Assembly (NCBI GenBank): GCA_030848705.1
Contig: CM061238.1
Coordinates: 79,632,685 to 79,696,684 of the forward strand
Direction of reading: 5' to 3'
DNA from: Heracleum sosnowskyi
Taxonomy: Eukaryota > Streptophyta > Magnoliopsida > Apiales > Apiaceae
DNA length: 64,000 nucleotides
The notes beneath the pieces are model-generated. The model was not told the DNA's origin. It made no database searches and was given only the letters and a program-made list of their open reading frames with translations. Made by a program: the position numbers and the translations under genes. Shown in pieces: positions 1 to 11,454 of this stretch. Each line of letters opens with the position of its first letter. Position 1 is the stretch's first letter.

Positions 1-13
1 GGATCTTTAGTTT

Positions 14-1114
14 ATGTCGGGTAGTGTTACCAAGCAGGACGGCTCAGTGAGGATTAATCCACATATGGCTTTCCTTCAGGATGCTAAAAAAGTTTGGGAA
101 ACTAGTGTTATTGGTTTCTTTGTAGGCAATGATTTCTCTTTCAGGTTTGTGAATGAAAAGACATTTCGAACCTGGGGCAATTTGGGACTTAAATGTATTT
201 TCTACAACCAGAGATGGTTCTATACCTTACGGTTTGCTACGGTGGAAGACAAGAATTTGCCTTTAGGCCAAGGCTCTGTCTCGTTAGGAGGTCGAATGTT
301 TGTACTTCAACCTTGGATGGAAGGTACGGAGTTTGTTAAACATTCTATTCAATCTCTTTCTACATGAATTAAATTTTCTAATGTGCCTCAATCCTACTGG
401 TCGAGTAAGGGGTTGAGTTATATTGTCAGCGGAGTGGGAAAGCCTATTGTCCTGGACAAACCAACGGCAGGTATGGAACCCCTTAAATTTGCGAGAATCT
501 GTGTGGACTTATCGGTCACCTCGGATAAGCCGAGTACCCTTTTAGTCCATGTTGTTAGTGACATCACTGGGGAAATAATTGAGGAAATGGCGGAGGTGGA
601 ATATCCCCAAATGCCGCCATATTGTCCACTATGTGTAACATTTGGGCACTCGTTGGATAGGTGTTCGAAACGAAAGGCTAAACAGAATGGATCTACATCG
701 GGACTGCCAAAGTCAACCCCAAGAAAGGTTGATAATTCCTCAGACTCCTTGGTGGAGAAGAAACATTTGGAGGTGGAGGAAGGTGAAATTAATGAGGCCC
801 CCGTTGGGGCTCAAGAGGCATTGGTGACTACCAATGTGAATACTGACTCTGTTGATGTTCAGGAGCCTGCACTTGAGAACACACCGCTTTAGGCTAACGC
901 CAAAGTGGTTCTTGATCTAATAACGCAAATCAATGTTGATTTTGAGGATGTGGTTGTTGATTCCATCCGCCAGGATGATAATTTTGTATTCTCAAGCAAA
1001 GAGGATTCGGGAGAATCAGACCATTACTCAGAATATCTATCCATATTCGGGACAAAGAAGGGCAAGCTACCAACACATGGACCATTACTCAGAATAGAAA
1101 AACAAGGATCTTGA
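14..1114 (+). pseudogene. LINE ORF1 / DUF4283 zinc-knuckle protein, broken
   Basis: The translation resembles plant LINE ORF1-type proteins. A DUF4283-like region with WFYTLRF and LQPWMEGTEF is followed by the typical VPQSYWSSKGLSYIVSGVGK stretch and a CX2CX4HX4C knuckle (CPLCVTFGHSLDRC, about 632-673). Such proteins bind nucleic acid. The reading frame is interrupted at 365-367 by TGA where relatives have Trp, and again by TAG at 890-892. The remaining part (905-1114) is acidic and poorly conserved, and it runs out where the LTR fragment begins. A 15-base direct repeat (CCATTACTCAGAATA) occurs at about 1020 and 1081, near the breakpoint. Confidence 0.75.
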
Positions 1115-1505
1115 ACAGATTTACTTTTTGTATTATTGACTGTTCAAAATATCTTGTAAACTTGGGATATATAACCAAGTGAAGCATTATTCAAGAGTAA
1201 GAAATCAGTTAGGCAATTTAGAGAGCTCAAAGCAATATCCTTTGTAAATTACTGAAGCTAGAATAGTGTGAATGCAGCTGTGTGTTTATTCATAAACATC
1301 ACAGAGATTTCTTCAAATAAAAATCTCTCAGGTGGACAAAACAATCCACCTGAATTTTTAATTCTTGTGTTATTTTATCTTGTTTGTTTTTCTGTTCTTG
1401 AATTTACTTTCATATCTTTACTGTCAAGAACTCAAGAATTTTTAAAGATTGTATTCAACCCCCCCTCCCCCTTCTACAATCTTGATTCATTGTCTGGGAA
1501 TAACA
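1115..1505 (+). repeat. 5'-truncated copia LTR fragment (family of element C)
   Basis: The last 350 bp align by eye with the end of the 3' LTR of element C (27968-28291). Shared landmarks are the TATA-containing GATATATAACCAAG (about 1166), the hairpin around the C-run (stem AGATTGTA at 1446-1453 and TACAATCT at 1475-1482) and an LTR end in TAACA at 1505. No internal element sequence or primer site follows, so this is a truncated solo LTR or a recombination scar. It sits where the LINE endonuclease should be. The left boundary is uncertain within about 1100-1150. Confidence 0.75.
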
Positions 1506-1508
1506 ATC

Positions 1509-4454
1509 TCCATTCCAGATTCTGAGGTAAAATACTCTAAGCCTTTTCAATATTTTCCTTTCTTGTCTTCTTTGGATGGGTTTAAGGAATGAGTTGCTAA
1601 AGCCTGGAGCTTTACGGGGATGGAAGGTCCAATGCATACTCTTGTGCACCGACTGAGCATTTCTAAAAGAGCTCTTAAAGTTCTTATTCTTAAACATGGA
1701 AATATTATTGCTAATGTGAGGGTGGCCAGGGATAATTTGGTACAATGTCAGCAGGTTCTTACCTTAAATCCGCTTAATAGACATCTTTGTCAGCAAAAGC
1801 TTAAAGCTTGTTTGGATTTATCTAAAACACTTGAGATCGAGGAGAAATTCTGGCTTCAAAAATCCATGGTACAATGGTTGAAAGAGGATGATTCCAACTC
1901 CTCCTTCTTCTTTAACCAGACCAAGAGCCATTGGAATGTAAACAAGATCATGTATATCCGTAATAAGGAGGGTATCTTGGTTTCAGGACAAGCTGAGGTT
2001 TCTGATGTTGTGTTTGATTTCTTCAAAAGTAGTTTAGGGCAGGAAGGCAGTACTGGTCCAATTCATTTATCTAATGTGACTTGCCCGACTCTCTCCCCTA
2101 TTCAAGTGGATTCTCTTGTTCAGCCGGTAACTGATGCGCTTATTCTAAAAACCCTTCAAGGAATGAAGAAGAAAAAAGCCCCGGGGCCTGATGGCTTTGG
2201 AGTTGAATTTTATTTGGATACTTGGGATATTGTGGGGCGTGATTTTTTCAATGCGGTTAAGTCCTTTTTCACTGGCAATTTCCTACACCCTGCTATTAAA
2301 TCCACCGTGATAACTCTTATTCCCAAGGTTCAGGCTCCTATAGATATGAAAGAATTTCGACCAATATCTCTCTGTAACATTGCTTACAAGTGCATCACTA
2401 AGATTTTGGCGGCTCGGATGAAATCTACTATGTCTTCCTTAGTCCATGATTCTCAAAGCGCATTTATTCCGGGACGTAAGATTACTAATAATATCTTGCT
2501 GGCCCAGGAATTATTCAGAGGCTATAAGCTTAAGGCTGGGGTTCCGAGTTGTGCTTTAAAGATTGATCTTCAGAAAGCCTTTGACTCTGTTAGATGGGAT
2601 TTTATTATCCAGTGTTAGCGAGTTCATAACTTCCCGGAATAATTCATTTCTTGGATTGCATTGTGCATTACTACTACTAGGTTTTCTGTAAAGGTTAATG
2701 GGACTCTGACAGACTTTTTCTATGGCAAGAAAGAGCTTTGACAGGGTGATCCTATCTCACCCTACTTATTTACGCTAGCCATGAATGTCCTCTATGACCT
2801 CCTTAATAACATGGGCCCCCCATTCAAGCATCACTGGAAATGCAAGGATTTGAATATAACGCATTTGTTCTTTGTGGATGATGTTATGCTTTTTGCCCGA
2901 GCTGATATCTCTTCCCTCTAAATGATCATGCAATGTTTGAATAAGTTCTCCTCCTGGAGTGGCCTTCAGCCCAACCCCAACAAGAGCACTTCATTCTTTC
3001 GTAATGCTAAAAATTCAGTTCTTAACTGGTTTGACAGGGAGGTGGGTTATGCCAGGGGGACTCTTCCTGTCAAATTCCTGGATGTGGCACTACTGGCTTC
3101 GAGATTATCTATCCATATGTGTGTTCCACTGGTAGAGAAAATTCATAGAAGAATCCATGAGTGGACATGCAAGTTCTTATCTTATGCGGGAAGACTGTAG
3201 TTGCTTAAGTCGGTTATGTGCTCTACCGTGTACTTTTGGACACATCACTTTGTTCTTCCTGGGGAAGTTTTTAAATTACTGCGACAGTTGTTCACTAGAT
3301 TTCTTTGGAGGGGCAATACTGAAAATAATGGAGGTGTTAAGGTTAGCTGGAAAAACCTTTGTCTACCCAAAAAGGAGGGTGGATTGGGTATAAGGGACTT
3401 CAAGGATTGGAATAAGGCGCAATTCCTAACGCATATTTGTCTTATTCTGGACAAAACCTCGCACTCAATATGGCTGGACTGGGTTCGAAGGAATTATTTG
3501 GGTGTGTATTGCTTTTGGACTGCTCCAACTGTTGTTGATTGTTCGTGGACATGGAAAAAAATATTGTCCTATAGACAGGAAGTTGCTAGACACCTCAGAG
3601 TGAATGTGGGGAATGGGGAGGATACTAGATTCTGGAATGAGCCATGGGAAAGCAGGGGTATTATTACTCATGCAGTGAATCTTAACACCATTGTTCATGA
3701 GATGGTGGCACGGGGCAGACTACCTGAGATTTCTGATGGTTCCCACTTTGAGATTATTAGTTGGATTCTTTGTTCATAGTTTACTGCTCTTCCCAGTTTA
3801 ACTGATAGGCCTGATCACTACTTGTGGAATGACAAAAAGTTGGCCGTGGTTAATACAAGATACATTTGGGAAACCACTCGATTCTTTGACATCCCGGCGA
3901 CATGGGCAACAATAGTTTGGGGAAAACTTGGCATTCATAGGTTTGCCTTCATACATTGGTTGGCTTGTCATTATAGACTACCTATTTCTACCAGGATTAT
4001 TCGATTTGGTTGTACTATGGATGTCCAGTGTCCATTCTGTATCTCGGGTTGGGAAACTCAAGATCATATCCTACTTATATGTCCTTACACGGATTTCATC
4101 TTGAGGAAGCTGCTTCTTGTTTGTGGACTGGATGTTTGTCAGAATTTTAGCTCTTGGCTTCAACTTCTTTGCTCCTTTCTGGCCATGAACCTTAACAAAC
4201 CTGTGTTTGCTGTGGTTGGCTTGGTTTTCCAAGTTCATTGCTATCACACTTAGAGACATAGGAATCAAAGGAGACATGACAGAGATTTGTTATCGCATGA
4301 AGAACTTTTTCATTATATTGTCGTGGATATTCGTAGTAGGGTTAAGTCCTCGGCATGGCTTATGACTAGAACTAACTGTTTGCCCACGTCTTTGCTTTCA
4401 TTTCTACACTTTGGTTGGAATTGCTTCGAGACCCATAGTGGTTCTTGTTGCTAA
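1509..4454 (+). pseudogene. LINE reverse transcriptase, stop-riddled
   Basis: One reading frame (codons in register with 1620) can be followed for about 2.9 kb without an indel. It shows the RT landmarks in order: KKAPGPDG (about 2175), RPISLCNIAYK (about 2360), SAFIPGR (about 2455), DLQKAFDSV (about 2565), QGDPISPYLF (about 2742) and the catalytic FVDD box (2871-2882). A C-terminal zf-RVT-type domain follows (about 3910-4130, with CPFC and the later HILLIC). In-frame stops occur at 1590, 2616, 2640, 2739, 2919, 3198, 3777 and 4251, before the apparent natural end at 4452. Family knowledge: plant L1 RT performs target-primed reverse transcription. This copy cannot. Confidence 0.85.
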
Positions 4455-4568
4455 GTGTTATTGTAAAATGGCAACTTCTGTCTAGTCATTGTGATGTTGT
4501 CTCCACAAGGAGCTGTTTATTTTTTACCCTATGCTTAATATACAAAGGCTACCCCCCCCCCCCCAAAA

Positions 4569-5178
4569 GCTTTAGACGGATCTTATCGAAATATTTGGTT
4601 ACCGCTATTTTTTTTTAAAAAAAATTGTCAGATGTTCACCACTATTTTGATAGTAAGATACCATAGAAAAAATTATAACTATTAGAATTATAACTAAATA
4701 ATAAATTATCTTCAGATCTATTCATAAATAATTATTTTTTCTTTTATATAATTATGTCGGGTAAGAATTTGATTCAAGAAATCTCTTGTTCCGTCAAAAT
4801 GACAATGCCGTTTGATGTTAATATAAAAATACGAGAAACGTCAAACACTAAAAAGTTTATTGGATTGTTGGTATAATTATATTTAAATATTAAAAAGTGT
4901 ATTATAAGTAGATTTTTGAATTTGAAGTTTAATAGAATTTTTAAAGTAAAAATCCATAATTTTCTGATATGGGTTAAAAATAACTCTAAAGACATAATTA
5001 ATATTGCATTAATTAAACCTAGTTGGTCCATAAATAAGGCACATTAATAAGGCCCGAAACTCTAATTAAATATTAATTTCGTAATTAATATTTGGGCTAG
5101 AAGTACAACCTGTATTATGAGACGTCCAATACAAGCTTGTTCTAATACAATTGGGCTTGTTTCAATACAAGTCCATTA
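4569..5178. other. AT-rich spacer, no gene recognised
   Basis: No coding, RNA or element signature is visible between the LINE end and the proposed LTR start of element D. Short ORFs here have no recognisable motif. The stretch 5130-5175 has a few repeats of AATACAA and may be target sequence for D. Confidence 0.4.
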
Positions 5179-5224
5179 TGATATGGAAACAATTCCTACA
5201 AGGAAGGATCTAGAATTTATCTTT

Positions 5225-5375
5225 ATTCACCGTCAAGGATAAGACTTATCCTTCAAAAAAGTCAATACTTATCCACCGTCAAGGATAAGACTTATCCTTC
5301 AAGAAAGTGATAATACTTATCCACCGTCAAGGATAAGATTTATCCTTCAAGGAAATCAATACTTATCCACTAGGC
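5225..5375. repeat. Tandem palindromic units in D LTR U3
   Basis: About three copies of a roughly 50-60 bp unit are present. Each contains CACCGTCAAGGATAAG followed by the inverted complement CTTATCCTT, so each can form a short hairpin. They lie just upstream of the TATA box, where enhancer-like repeats are usual in LTRs. Confidence 0.75.
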
Positions 5376-5418
5376 TTCTAAACGCCTATATAAAGGGTCT
5401 GACCCCTCATCTCAGAAC

Positions 5419-5695
5419 TACGTTTTGGACACAGCTCCATACGTCCTCTACTACGTTTTGGACACAGCTCCATACGTCCTCTACTACGTTTTGGACACAG
5501 CTACATACGTCCTCTACTACATTTTGGACACAGCTCCATACGTCCTCTACTACGTTTTGGACACAGCTCCATACGTCCTCTACTACGTTTTAGACACAGC
5601 TCCATACGTCATCTACTACGTTTTGGACACAACTCCATACGTCATCTACTACGTTTTGGACACAGCTCCATACGTCATCTACAACGTTTTAGACT
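5419..5695. repeat. 33-bp tandem repeat array in D LTR
   Basis: Eight or so copies of a 33-bp unit are seen (landmarks TACGTTTTGGACACAGC, CCATACG and TCTAC). Because 33 is a multiple of three, the array stays open in one frame and encodes an 11-residue repeat (VLDTAPYVLYY). I do not regard this as a gene. F's LTRs lack the array. Confidence 0.9.
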
Positions 5696-5932
5696 TCATC
5701 CTCGAATAAGGACATACAAGTCACTACATCCTTGGTGTGCCCCTGCCGCCATAGCCCCGAGGGCAACACCAAGAACTACGTTTTTATTGGCTTGATTCTC
5801 TAAACACTAGAGATACGTAGGCATCTTGTTAGGACCGAGTTAGTCCCCGACAACAAGAGCAGCCATTAAAGCTCGAAGATGTCTTAAACCCTAGCAATTA
5901 ATTTACAAGTACACTTTTTAATCCATAACATT

Positions 5933-5944
5933 TGGCGTCGTCTG
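5933..5944 (+). other. Primer binding site of element D
   Basis: TGGCGTCGTCTG lies two bases after the LTR end and differs at one position from the corresponding site of element F (TGGCGCCGTCTG). The position and form fit a tRNA primer site of Tat-type gypsy elements. Confidence 0.7.
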
Positions 5945-5963
5945 TGGGAAGACAACATCAACC

Positions 5964-8925
5964 ATGGCAAACACACGAAGAACGACTCGTGAAACTCAGA
6001 CTTCTGAAGGACTTCCCATTACTCCTGAAAAGGAGACTCACGGAGGCTAACCGCCGTAAACTATTGGCACTCAAGGGGCGAGTATCCCCCTCACCACTAC
6101 CCAAGGACCAGAAATCCCAATTTTGGTTGAAGGGACGAATCCCTTACAAATGGTCGTTCATGGACCTAATCCACAAGAGACCACTCTCCAGCAACCAATC
6201 ACAACCTCTCCACTGCTCATGAATGCACCACGTAGCCTACAACTTCACACCACGGATCTTCCCCAATACGCGACTCAAACTTTAGGGATGCCAACCTATG
6301 GTATGCCACCTCGACCCACGGTGGGCAGCAGTGGTATCAATCCAACCTATCACGAAGCATATGTGCCTCCTTATGTTCAAGGTCTGGGACCTCAAAATCA
6401 ACAAACTCAGACTCGACAGACCCCTTTGATTCAGGACTACTCGGGTCCCTATACTGAGGATGAGAATTATACATCTACAGAAGAGAGGGATGTTGCCCCA
6501 AGGAGGAGGCGTTCTTCCCAAACAAATCGGGAACAACCCTAAACTACTAAGGAAAAGATTGCGGCCCATGAGGCGGAGGCTGCAAGGCTCAAGAAATTAT
6601 TGGCAGAAAAGGAGGCTGCAAAAGCACAAAGCCAGGCAATTGGAAGAGTCTCGGTGATCAATTTAGATCCGACACCGAGAAGAACCAAGAGGGCTGAAGT
6701 CCCAAAGGGTGATCCTACTGTGTTGTTACCCCTAGGAGATCCTGATGATCCTACACCACCTTTCACTCAGGATATCATTAAAGCTAATATATCCAGAAAA
6801 TTCAAGATGTCAACCACTAAAGCTTATGTTGGAACGGGAGATCCAACGAATCACGTGAGAACTTTCTCTAATGCACAGCTGTTACAGCCTACCAATGATG
6901 CAGTCAAGTGCCGAGCGTTTCCACAAACCCTAGCGGGCATGGCTCAGCGTTGGTACAACCGTCTACCTCCCAATTCTATTGGATCTTTTAAGGAACTGAG
7001 CAAGGCGTTTATCAATCAGTTTGTTAGTGGAAGGGTGCATGAAAAGAGTTCTGCATCTCTTATGGGAATCCAGCAAGGAAAGAATGAATCCTTGAGGGAA
7101 TACATAAATCGATTCACTAGGGAGGCTCTGAAGGTCCCGGACTTGGAAGACAAAGTAGCTATGATAGCCCTGCAACAAGGAACCACTGATGATCACTTCA
7201 AGAGATCCTTGGCAAAGCATCTACCTGAAAGCATGTTGAAGCTCCAAGATAGAGCCGAAAAGTATATCAAGGCCGAGGAAAGCATGAATAAATATGAACC
7301 CACTGTTGAGGGAAGTGAAAACGGAAAAAAGAGAAAGGAGACTCAAGAGTATGACGCTAGGGACAAATATCCCAGTACAACGAAGGATTCTGACTCTCCA
7401 CCTAAAAAGAACAACTTTGGACCCAGGTTCAATGAGTATGCAAGGTTGAACACCTCAAGAAGTCAAATTCTGATGGATATTGAGAAGGAAGAAGATCTTC
7501 GATGGCCAAAGCCACTAAGATCCGACTTGGAGAAACGAAACAAGAATCAATTCTGCCGTTTCCATAAAGAAGTTGGTCATGACACCGACGATTGTAGACA
7601 ACTGAAAGATGAGATCGAGTTCTTAATCCGAAGAGGAAAACTCGATAAGTTCACCAAGGATGGGAATCGAGGAAATCAACAAGGAAACTATGAAAGGAAA
7701 GACTATGATAGGAAGGACAACGATCAAGATCGTAATCCTAAGCCCCGAGGGCCTGTCATCAACATGATATTTGGAGGATCGACTGTTGCTGGGTCATCCC
7801 GAAACTCAAGGAAAGCTTATGCCCGAGAAGTAATGACTGTTGTAGGAGAAGCACCGAAACGTGCCAAGACAGAAGTAGCTATTAGCTTTGATGATTCTGA
7901 TCTTCAAGGGGTGAAGTTCCCCCATGACGACTCGTTGGTCATTAGACCTGTAATATGCAACTCTAGAACCAAAAGGGTTCTAGTAGATAATGGAGCTTCC
8001 GTGGACATCTTGTTTCATGACGCCTTCATCAAGATGGGATATACCGATTCACAACTGACTCCTTCAAACATGCCCATATATGGATTCAATGGAGTGGAGT
8101 CTAAGGTGGAAGGCACTATCCAACTCCCAATGACAATGGGACAAGGGTAGAATACGTCTACTCAGATGTTGAACTTCATAGTTATAAAGGCAACTTCAAC
8201 CTACAATGCAATCCTGGGAAGGACGGGTCTTCATGCGTTCAAGGCCGTTGCCTCGTCTTATCATCTAAAAATCAAGTTCCTAACGAGGAATGGAATTGGT
8301 GAAGAACGGGGAGACCAAAAGATGGCTAGAAGCTGTTACGTAGCTGTGTTAAGGCCTGATGGAATCGGGGGCCGGTTCTCCCCATTGAAGACATGGATAC
8401 TAGTGATAATGAGGACCGAAGAGGGAAACTAGCCGAGGATTTAATCCCAATTCCCTTAGTCCCTGGTGAACCAGAGAAGGTGACTTATGTTGGAGCATTA
8501 TTGCCTGAACCATTGAAAAGCAAGCTCATATCTTTTCTTCAAGATAACAATGACGTTTTTGCTTGGACAACGGCTGACATGCCAGGGATTGATCCCCAAT
8601 TGATAACCCACAAATTGAATGTGGATCCTGAAAGGAAGACGGTGAAACAAAAGAAGAGAAATTTTGCTCCAGAGAGGCAAGAGGCCATTAAACAAGAAGT
8701 AGAAAAGCTTCTGGAGGCCGGGTTCATTGAAGAAATACAATTCCCAGAATGGTTGGCTAACCCAGTGATGGTCAAAAAGGCCAATGAAAAATGGAGAATG
8801 TGTGTAGACTTCACCGATTTGAACGATGCATGTCCTAAGGATTGTTTTCCCTTACCAAGGATTGATTCCCTAATAGATGCCACAGCTGGGCACGAGATGT
8901 TGAGTTTCATGGATGGCTTTAGTGA
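5964..8925 (+). pseudogene. Gypsy gag-protease-RT (element D), broken and truncated
   Basis: The start ATG is at 5964 (MANTRRTTRE). The frame holds a gag capsid region (about 6760-7330, with AQRWYNRLPPNSIGSFKELSKAFINQF), a C/H-rich motif (CRFHKEVGHDTDDC, about 7555), an aspartic protease site (VLVDNGASVDILF, about 7978) and the start of RT (QEVEKLLEAGFIEE, then WRMCVDFTDLNDACPKD at about 8790). In-frame stops occur at about 6048, 6057, 6541 and 8148, and a frameshift lies between about 8393 and 8432. The sequence ends abruptly inside RT (SFMDGFS) at about 8925, before the catalytic YVDD box. It is close to element F, but D keeps the protease site that F has lost. Confidence 0.9.
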
Positions 8926-9180
8926 ATAAGAGTTGAGAAAATTCCTATTTTCTGTGACAACACTAGTGCCATTGCCATTACTGAGAATCCAGTGCAGCAT
9001 TCAAGGACCAAGCACATTGACATCAAGTACCATTTCATTAGAGAACATGTTATGAATGGTACTGTGGAGTTACATTTTGTTCCAAGTGAACAACAACTTG
9101 CAGACATCTTTACCAAGCCACTTGATGAATCCACATTCTCAAGATTAGTAAGTGAGCTAGGTATGCTAAATTTCTCTTAA
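8926..9180 (+). pseudogene. C-terminal fragment of copia pol (RNase H), element C
   Basis: The peptide KIPIFCDNTSAIAI, then TKHIDIKYHFIREHV and LADIFTKPLDESTF, ending in LGMLNFS and TAA at 9178-9180, is the C-terminal RNase H segment of a Ty1/copia polyprotein. It matches the ends of pol in A and B closely. Everything upstream is missing, and the junction with gypsy RT is at 8924-8926. Confidence 0.9.
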
Positions 9181-9719
9181 TTATTTTGAGATTTTTGCAA
9201 GTTAAAATGCAGCCAGAAACTTGCTATGTTTTTCTGTGAATTAATTTTCTCAGGAAAAAGTGAAATTTTGTCTAAGTCAAAATTACTATGTCAACGAAAC
9301 GAACCATTTCGTTGACAGTCTTAGCATTTTTCTGGGTGTTTCGTTGATAGCTCTTTTATATCAATGAAACACAGCTTTATCAACGAAATAAGACGGGACT
9401 TTAACCGCCCAATCCTGATTCGTTGATTTAGCGCTTTTAATCTGAACCGTTGATATTTGACACGTCCGTTACCACGATCTGTGCATACACCCCTGTAAGT
9501 ATAAATCATGGTAATTCTTTAAAAGTAACGGTTATATTTTTAAGCCAATCCAGTAATTTACATTTATTATTGGACTCTTTTTCTGAGAATTTTTGGGGGA
9601 GTATTTAAGAAATTCTATTTTCTTTATTTTCTTTTTACCTGTTCTCAAAAATTCCAAAGGCTTTTCTCTCTTCTTCTCTCTAACAAGCAATTTAGCTCGA
9701 AGCTTTTCTTCACACAACA
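9181..9719 (+). promoter_or_regulatory. pol-ORF3 spacer of C with motif cluster and putative ORF3 promoter
   Basis: TCAACGAAA or its complement TTTCGTTGA occurs at 9291, 9307, 9339 and 9380, with further CGTTGA variants at about 9420 and 9447. The same motif fills the C LTR. A TATA-like TATTTAAG lies at about 9602 after a GGGGGAG tract. It is followed by a pyrimidine-rich leader (TCTCTCTTCTTCTCTC-type) and the ORF3 ATG at 9720. I infer an internal Pol II promoter; no transcript evidence is available. Confidence 0.5.
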
Positions 9720-11454
9720 ATGGCACCCATAGTCAAGCTTATGTCTGCTGGAGGGTTCATTTACGAAAAGAACAACTCAATCCCATTTGTTGTCAAGGAG
9801 GGTCCAAACAGTACCTTTTTCAAGATGATGGACTTCATGAAGAACTGCAAGTTGAACTATGCTATGTTTCACTTAACTCCTCTCTATAATGAGATAATTG
9901 AGGAGATCTGGACCTCGTGTGAGTATAGTGGAACAAACTGCACACTGCAATTCACTCTTCAAGGTAATGAGTACATAGTTAATTCTGATGTATTGCAAGC
10001 ATGTTTACATATTCCTGAAAATAACTGTGATGTTTTGCCTACAATCACTGAAATGGTTAACTTGCTAAATTCCATAAACTACTCTTTGCCTACTGATAAT
10101 CTGGGTAAAATAATTAGGAGAGGTTTGGTTAGGGAATATAGTTATTTAGCTGATGCATTTATCAAGGTCTTTTCTGGTAAGATTAGTAATTTTGATGCAT
10201 TAACTAATTCCATGTTGATTCTTTTTACCATGCTCCTAACTGATAGATATTACAACTTTAGCACCCAACTTATGTATGAAATTGGTGCTAAGTTGGGTGA
10301 TAAGGCTAATAGGAAAAAGAATATCTATTATGCTAGGTTTCTGATGATGTTGGCTAATCATGTTAGTCCAACACCATTAGTTATTTCTAACCCTGTTTCC
10401 AAGTTTGAGTGTTTTGTGCAAGAAAAGAGAGTACTGACAGACATACTGAGGCTGAACCACAATGGTGAGGTTCCAGTGGTGTATCTGCCAGTAATTGAGG
10501 TAACTATTGTTATCCCTTCTAGTATAATTGTTACTTCAACTGTATCACCCAGTACTGTTGCTGTGGAGTCTGTAGTTGTGACCCAACAGGCTCCTGCCCC
10601 AGCAACAAGACCAAAATCAAAGAAATCCTCCAAGCCAACCTCAGGTGCTTCCCAAAAGGCACCTGTTGTAAAATCCACTACACAACCTAAGGGGAGTGTT
10701 GTAGGTGCTATGAGAGGTGAGGGAAGGGGTGAACATAAAAGAAACCCTAAGGATAAGGAAGGACAGATGAGTGAAATCCAGCCAAGCCCCATTGTGTCTT
10801 CCCAACAAGGCACAATGAGTAATATGGATTTAAACACAAGTCTAATTGCATCCTCCCAAAAGGATGTGATTATTGAAACAAGCTCTCAACCTAGAGCACA
10901 GTCCAAAAGGGTAAGGGACACTTCAAGCCCACAGTCTACTTTTTCCCAATACCAAAGGAGAGTGAAGCAAAAGTCCAAGGGTACACAGGGTGCACACACA
11001 CTGGAAGCTACACTTCCAGTTTCTCAAATTCAGTTTGATGTAACCCCTATTATCACTCTGGGGTTACAGTCCCATTCTCTAAACATCAACCTTGAACTAT
11101 CTCCATCGAATTCACCAACTTTATCTCTAGATGTGGACATGATCCATACATCTATTCCTGATTCTCCAACTCTAATCTTGGAGAAGCCCCACTCTGAAGC
11201 TGGTGGCCATCACTTGTTAAGTGATTTGTTGGGCCATCAACCAATTTTTTCTGAAGTTGCAAGCGGATCTGTGGACAAATCTCTAAAATCAATCACCACA
11301 GATTCTACTGTAATTTCACTTTCTCAAAGTGCTTTATTGACTTCATCAACGAAACAGCTTCTTTCGTTGACAAGTGTTTCTCCATCAACGGTATCCATAC
11401 CGTTGACAGTTCAAACTACCATTCCGTTGATAGGTCAATCTATACCCCTTATTG
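9720..11454 (+). pseudogene. ORF3 of element C, first part (interrupted by A)
   Basis: ATG at 9720 opens a 578-codon segment. Residues about 1-240 form a folded-looking domain that aligns by pattern with the N-termini of ORF3 in A and B (REYSYLADAFIKVFSGKISNFDAL, then YYARFLMMLANHV). The rest is Ser/Thr/Pro-rich with a basic patch (RPKSKKSSKP). Residues near the end are encoded by a cluster of TCAACGAAA/TTTCGTTGA motifs (11346-11430). Element A is inserted at 11454, and the frame resumes exactly at 24356. I see no signal peptide or membrane segment. The position downstream of pol is that of the env-like ORF in Sirevirus-type copia elements, and the function is unknown. Confidence 0.75.

Larger units (their letters stand above)
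1..4568 (+). mobile_element. Decayed L1-type LINE (left end outside window)
   Basis: This is a non-LTR retrotransposon remnant. It carries an ORF1-like region (14-1114) with a CCHC zinc knuckle and a long reverse-transcriptase region (about 1509-4454) ending in a zf-RVT-type domain. No LTRs are present, and the element ends near a C-run followed by AAAA (about 4552-4568) rather than a clean poly(A) tail. The apurinic endonuclease domain expected between ORF1 and RT is absent. In its place is a copia LTR fragment (1115-1505). Nine in-frame stop codons mark it as dead. The 5' end is cut off by the window, so no target-site duplication could be sought. Confidence 0.85.
5179..5930 (+). repeat. 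5' LTR of gypsy element D
   Basis: The start TGATATGGA matches the terminal bases of the LTRs of element F read on the minus strand, and the end (AATCCATAACA) matches F's LTR end next to the same primer site. The length is 752 bp. A TATA box (CTATATAAAGG, 5386-5396) follows an array of palindromic units (about 5225-5375) and precedes a 33-bp tandem array (about 5419-5695), so the latter probably lies at the start of the transcript. No 3' LTR of D is in the window, because the element is cut at about 8925. Confidence 0.7.

Noticed and set aside
4774..5031. 85-codon minus-strand ORF
   Set aside because: It is hydrophobic and AT-driven with no similarity I recognise, and it lies in an AT-rich spacer where such ORFs arise by chance.
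5425..5709. 94-codon ORF of repeated VLDTAPYVLYY
   Set aside because: It is a by-product of a 33-bp tandem repeat inside an LTR. The unit length is a multiple of three and no start context or conserved protein is evident.
10358..10837. 159-codon minus-strand ORF inside ORF3 of C
   Set aside because: It is a shadow of the ORF3 frame. Composition is determined by the opposite strand and no motif is present.
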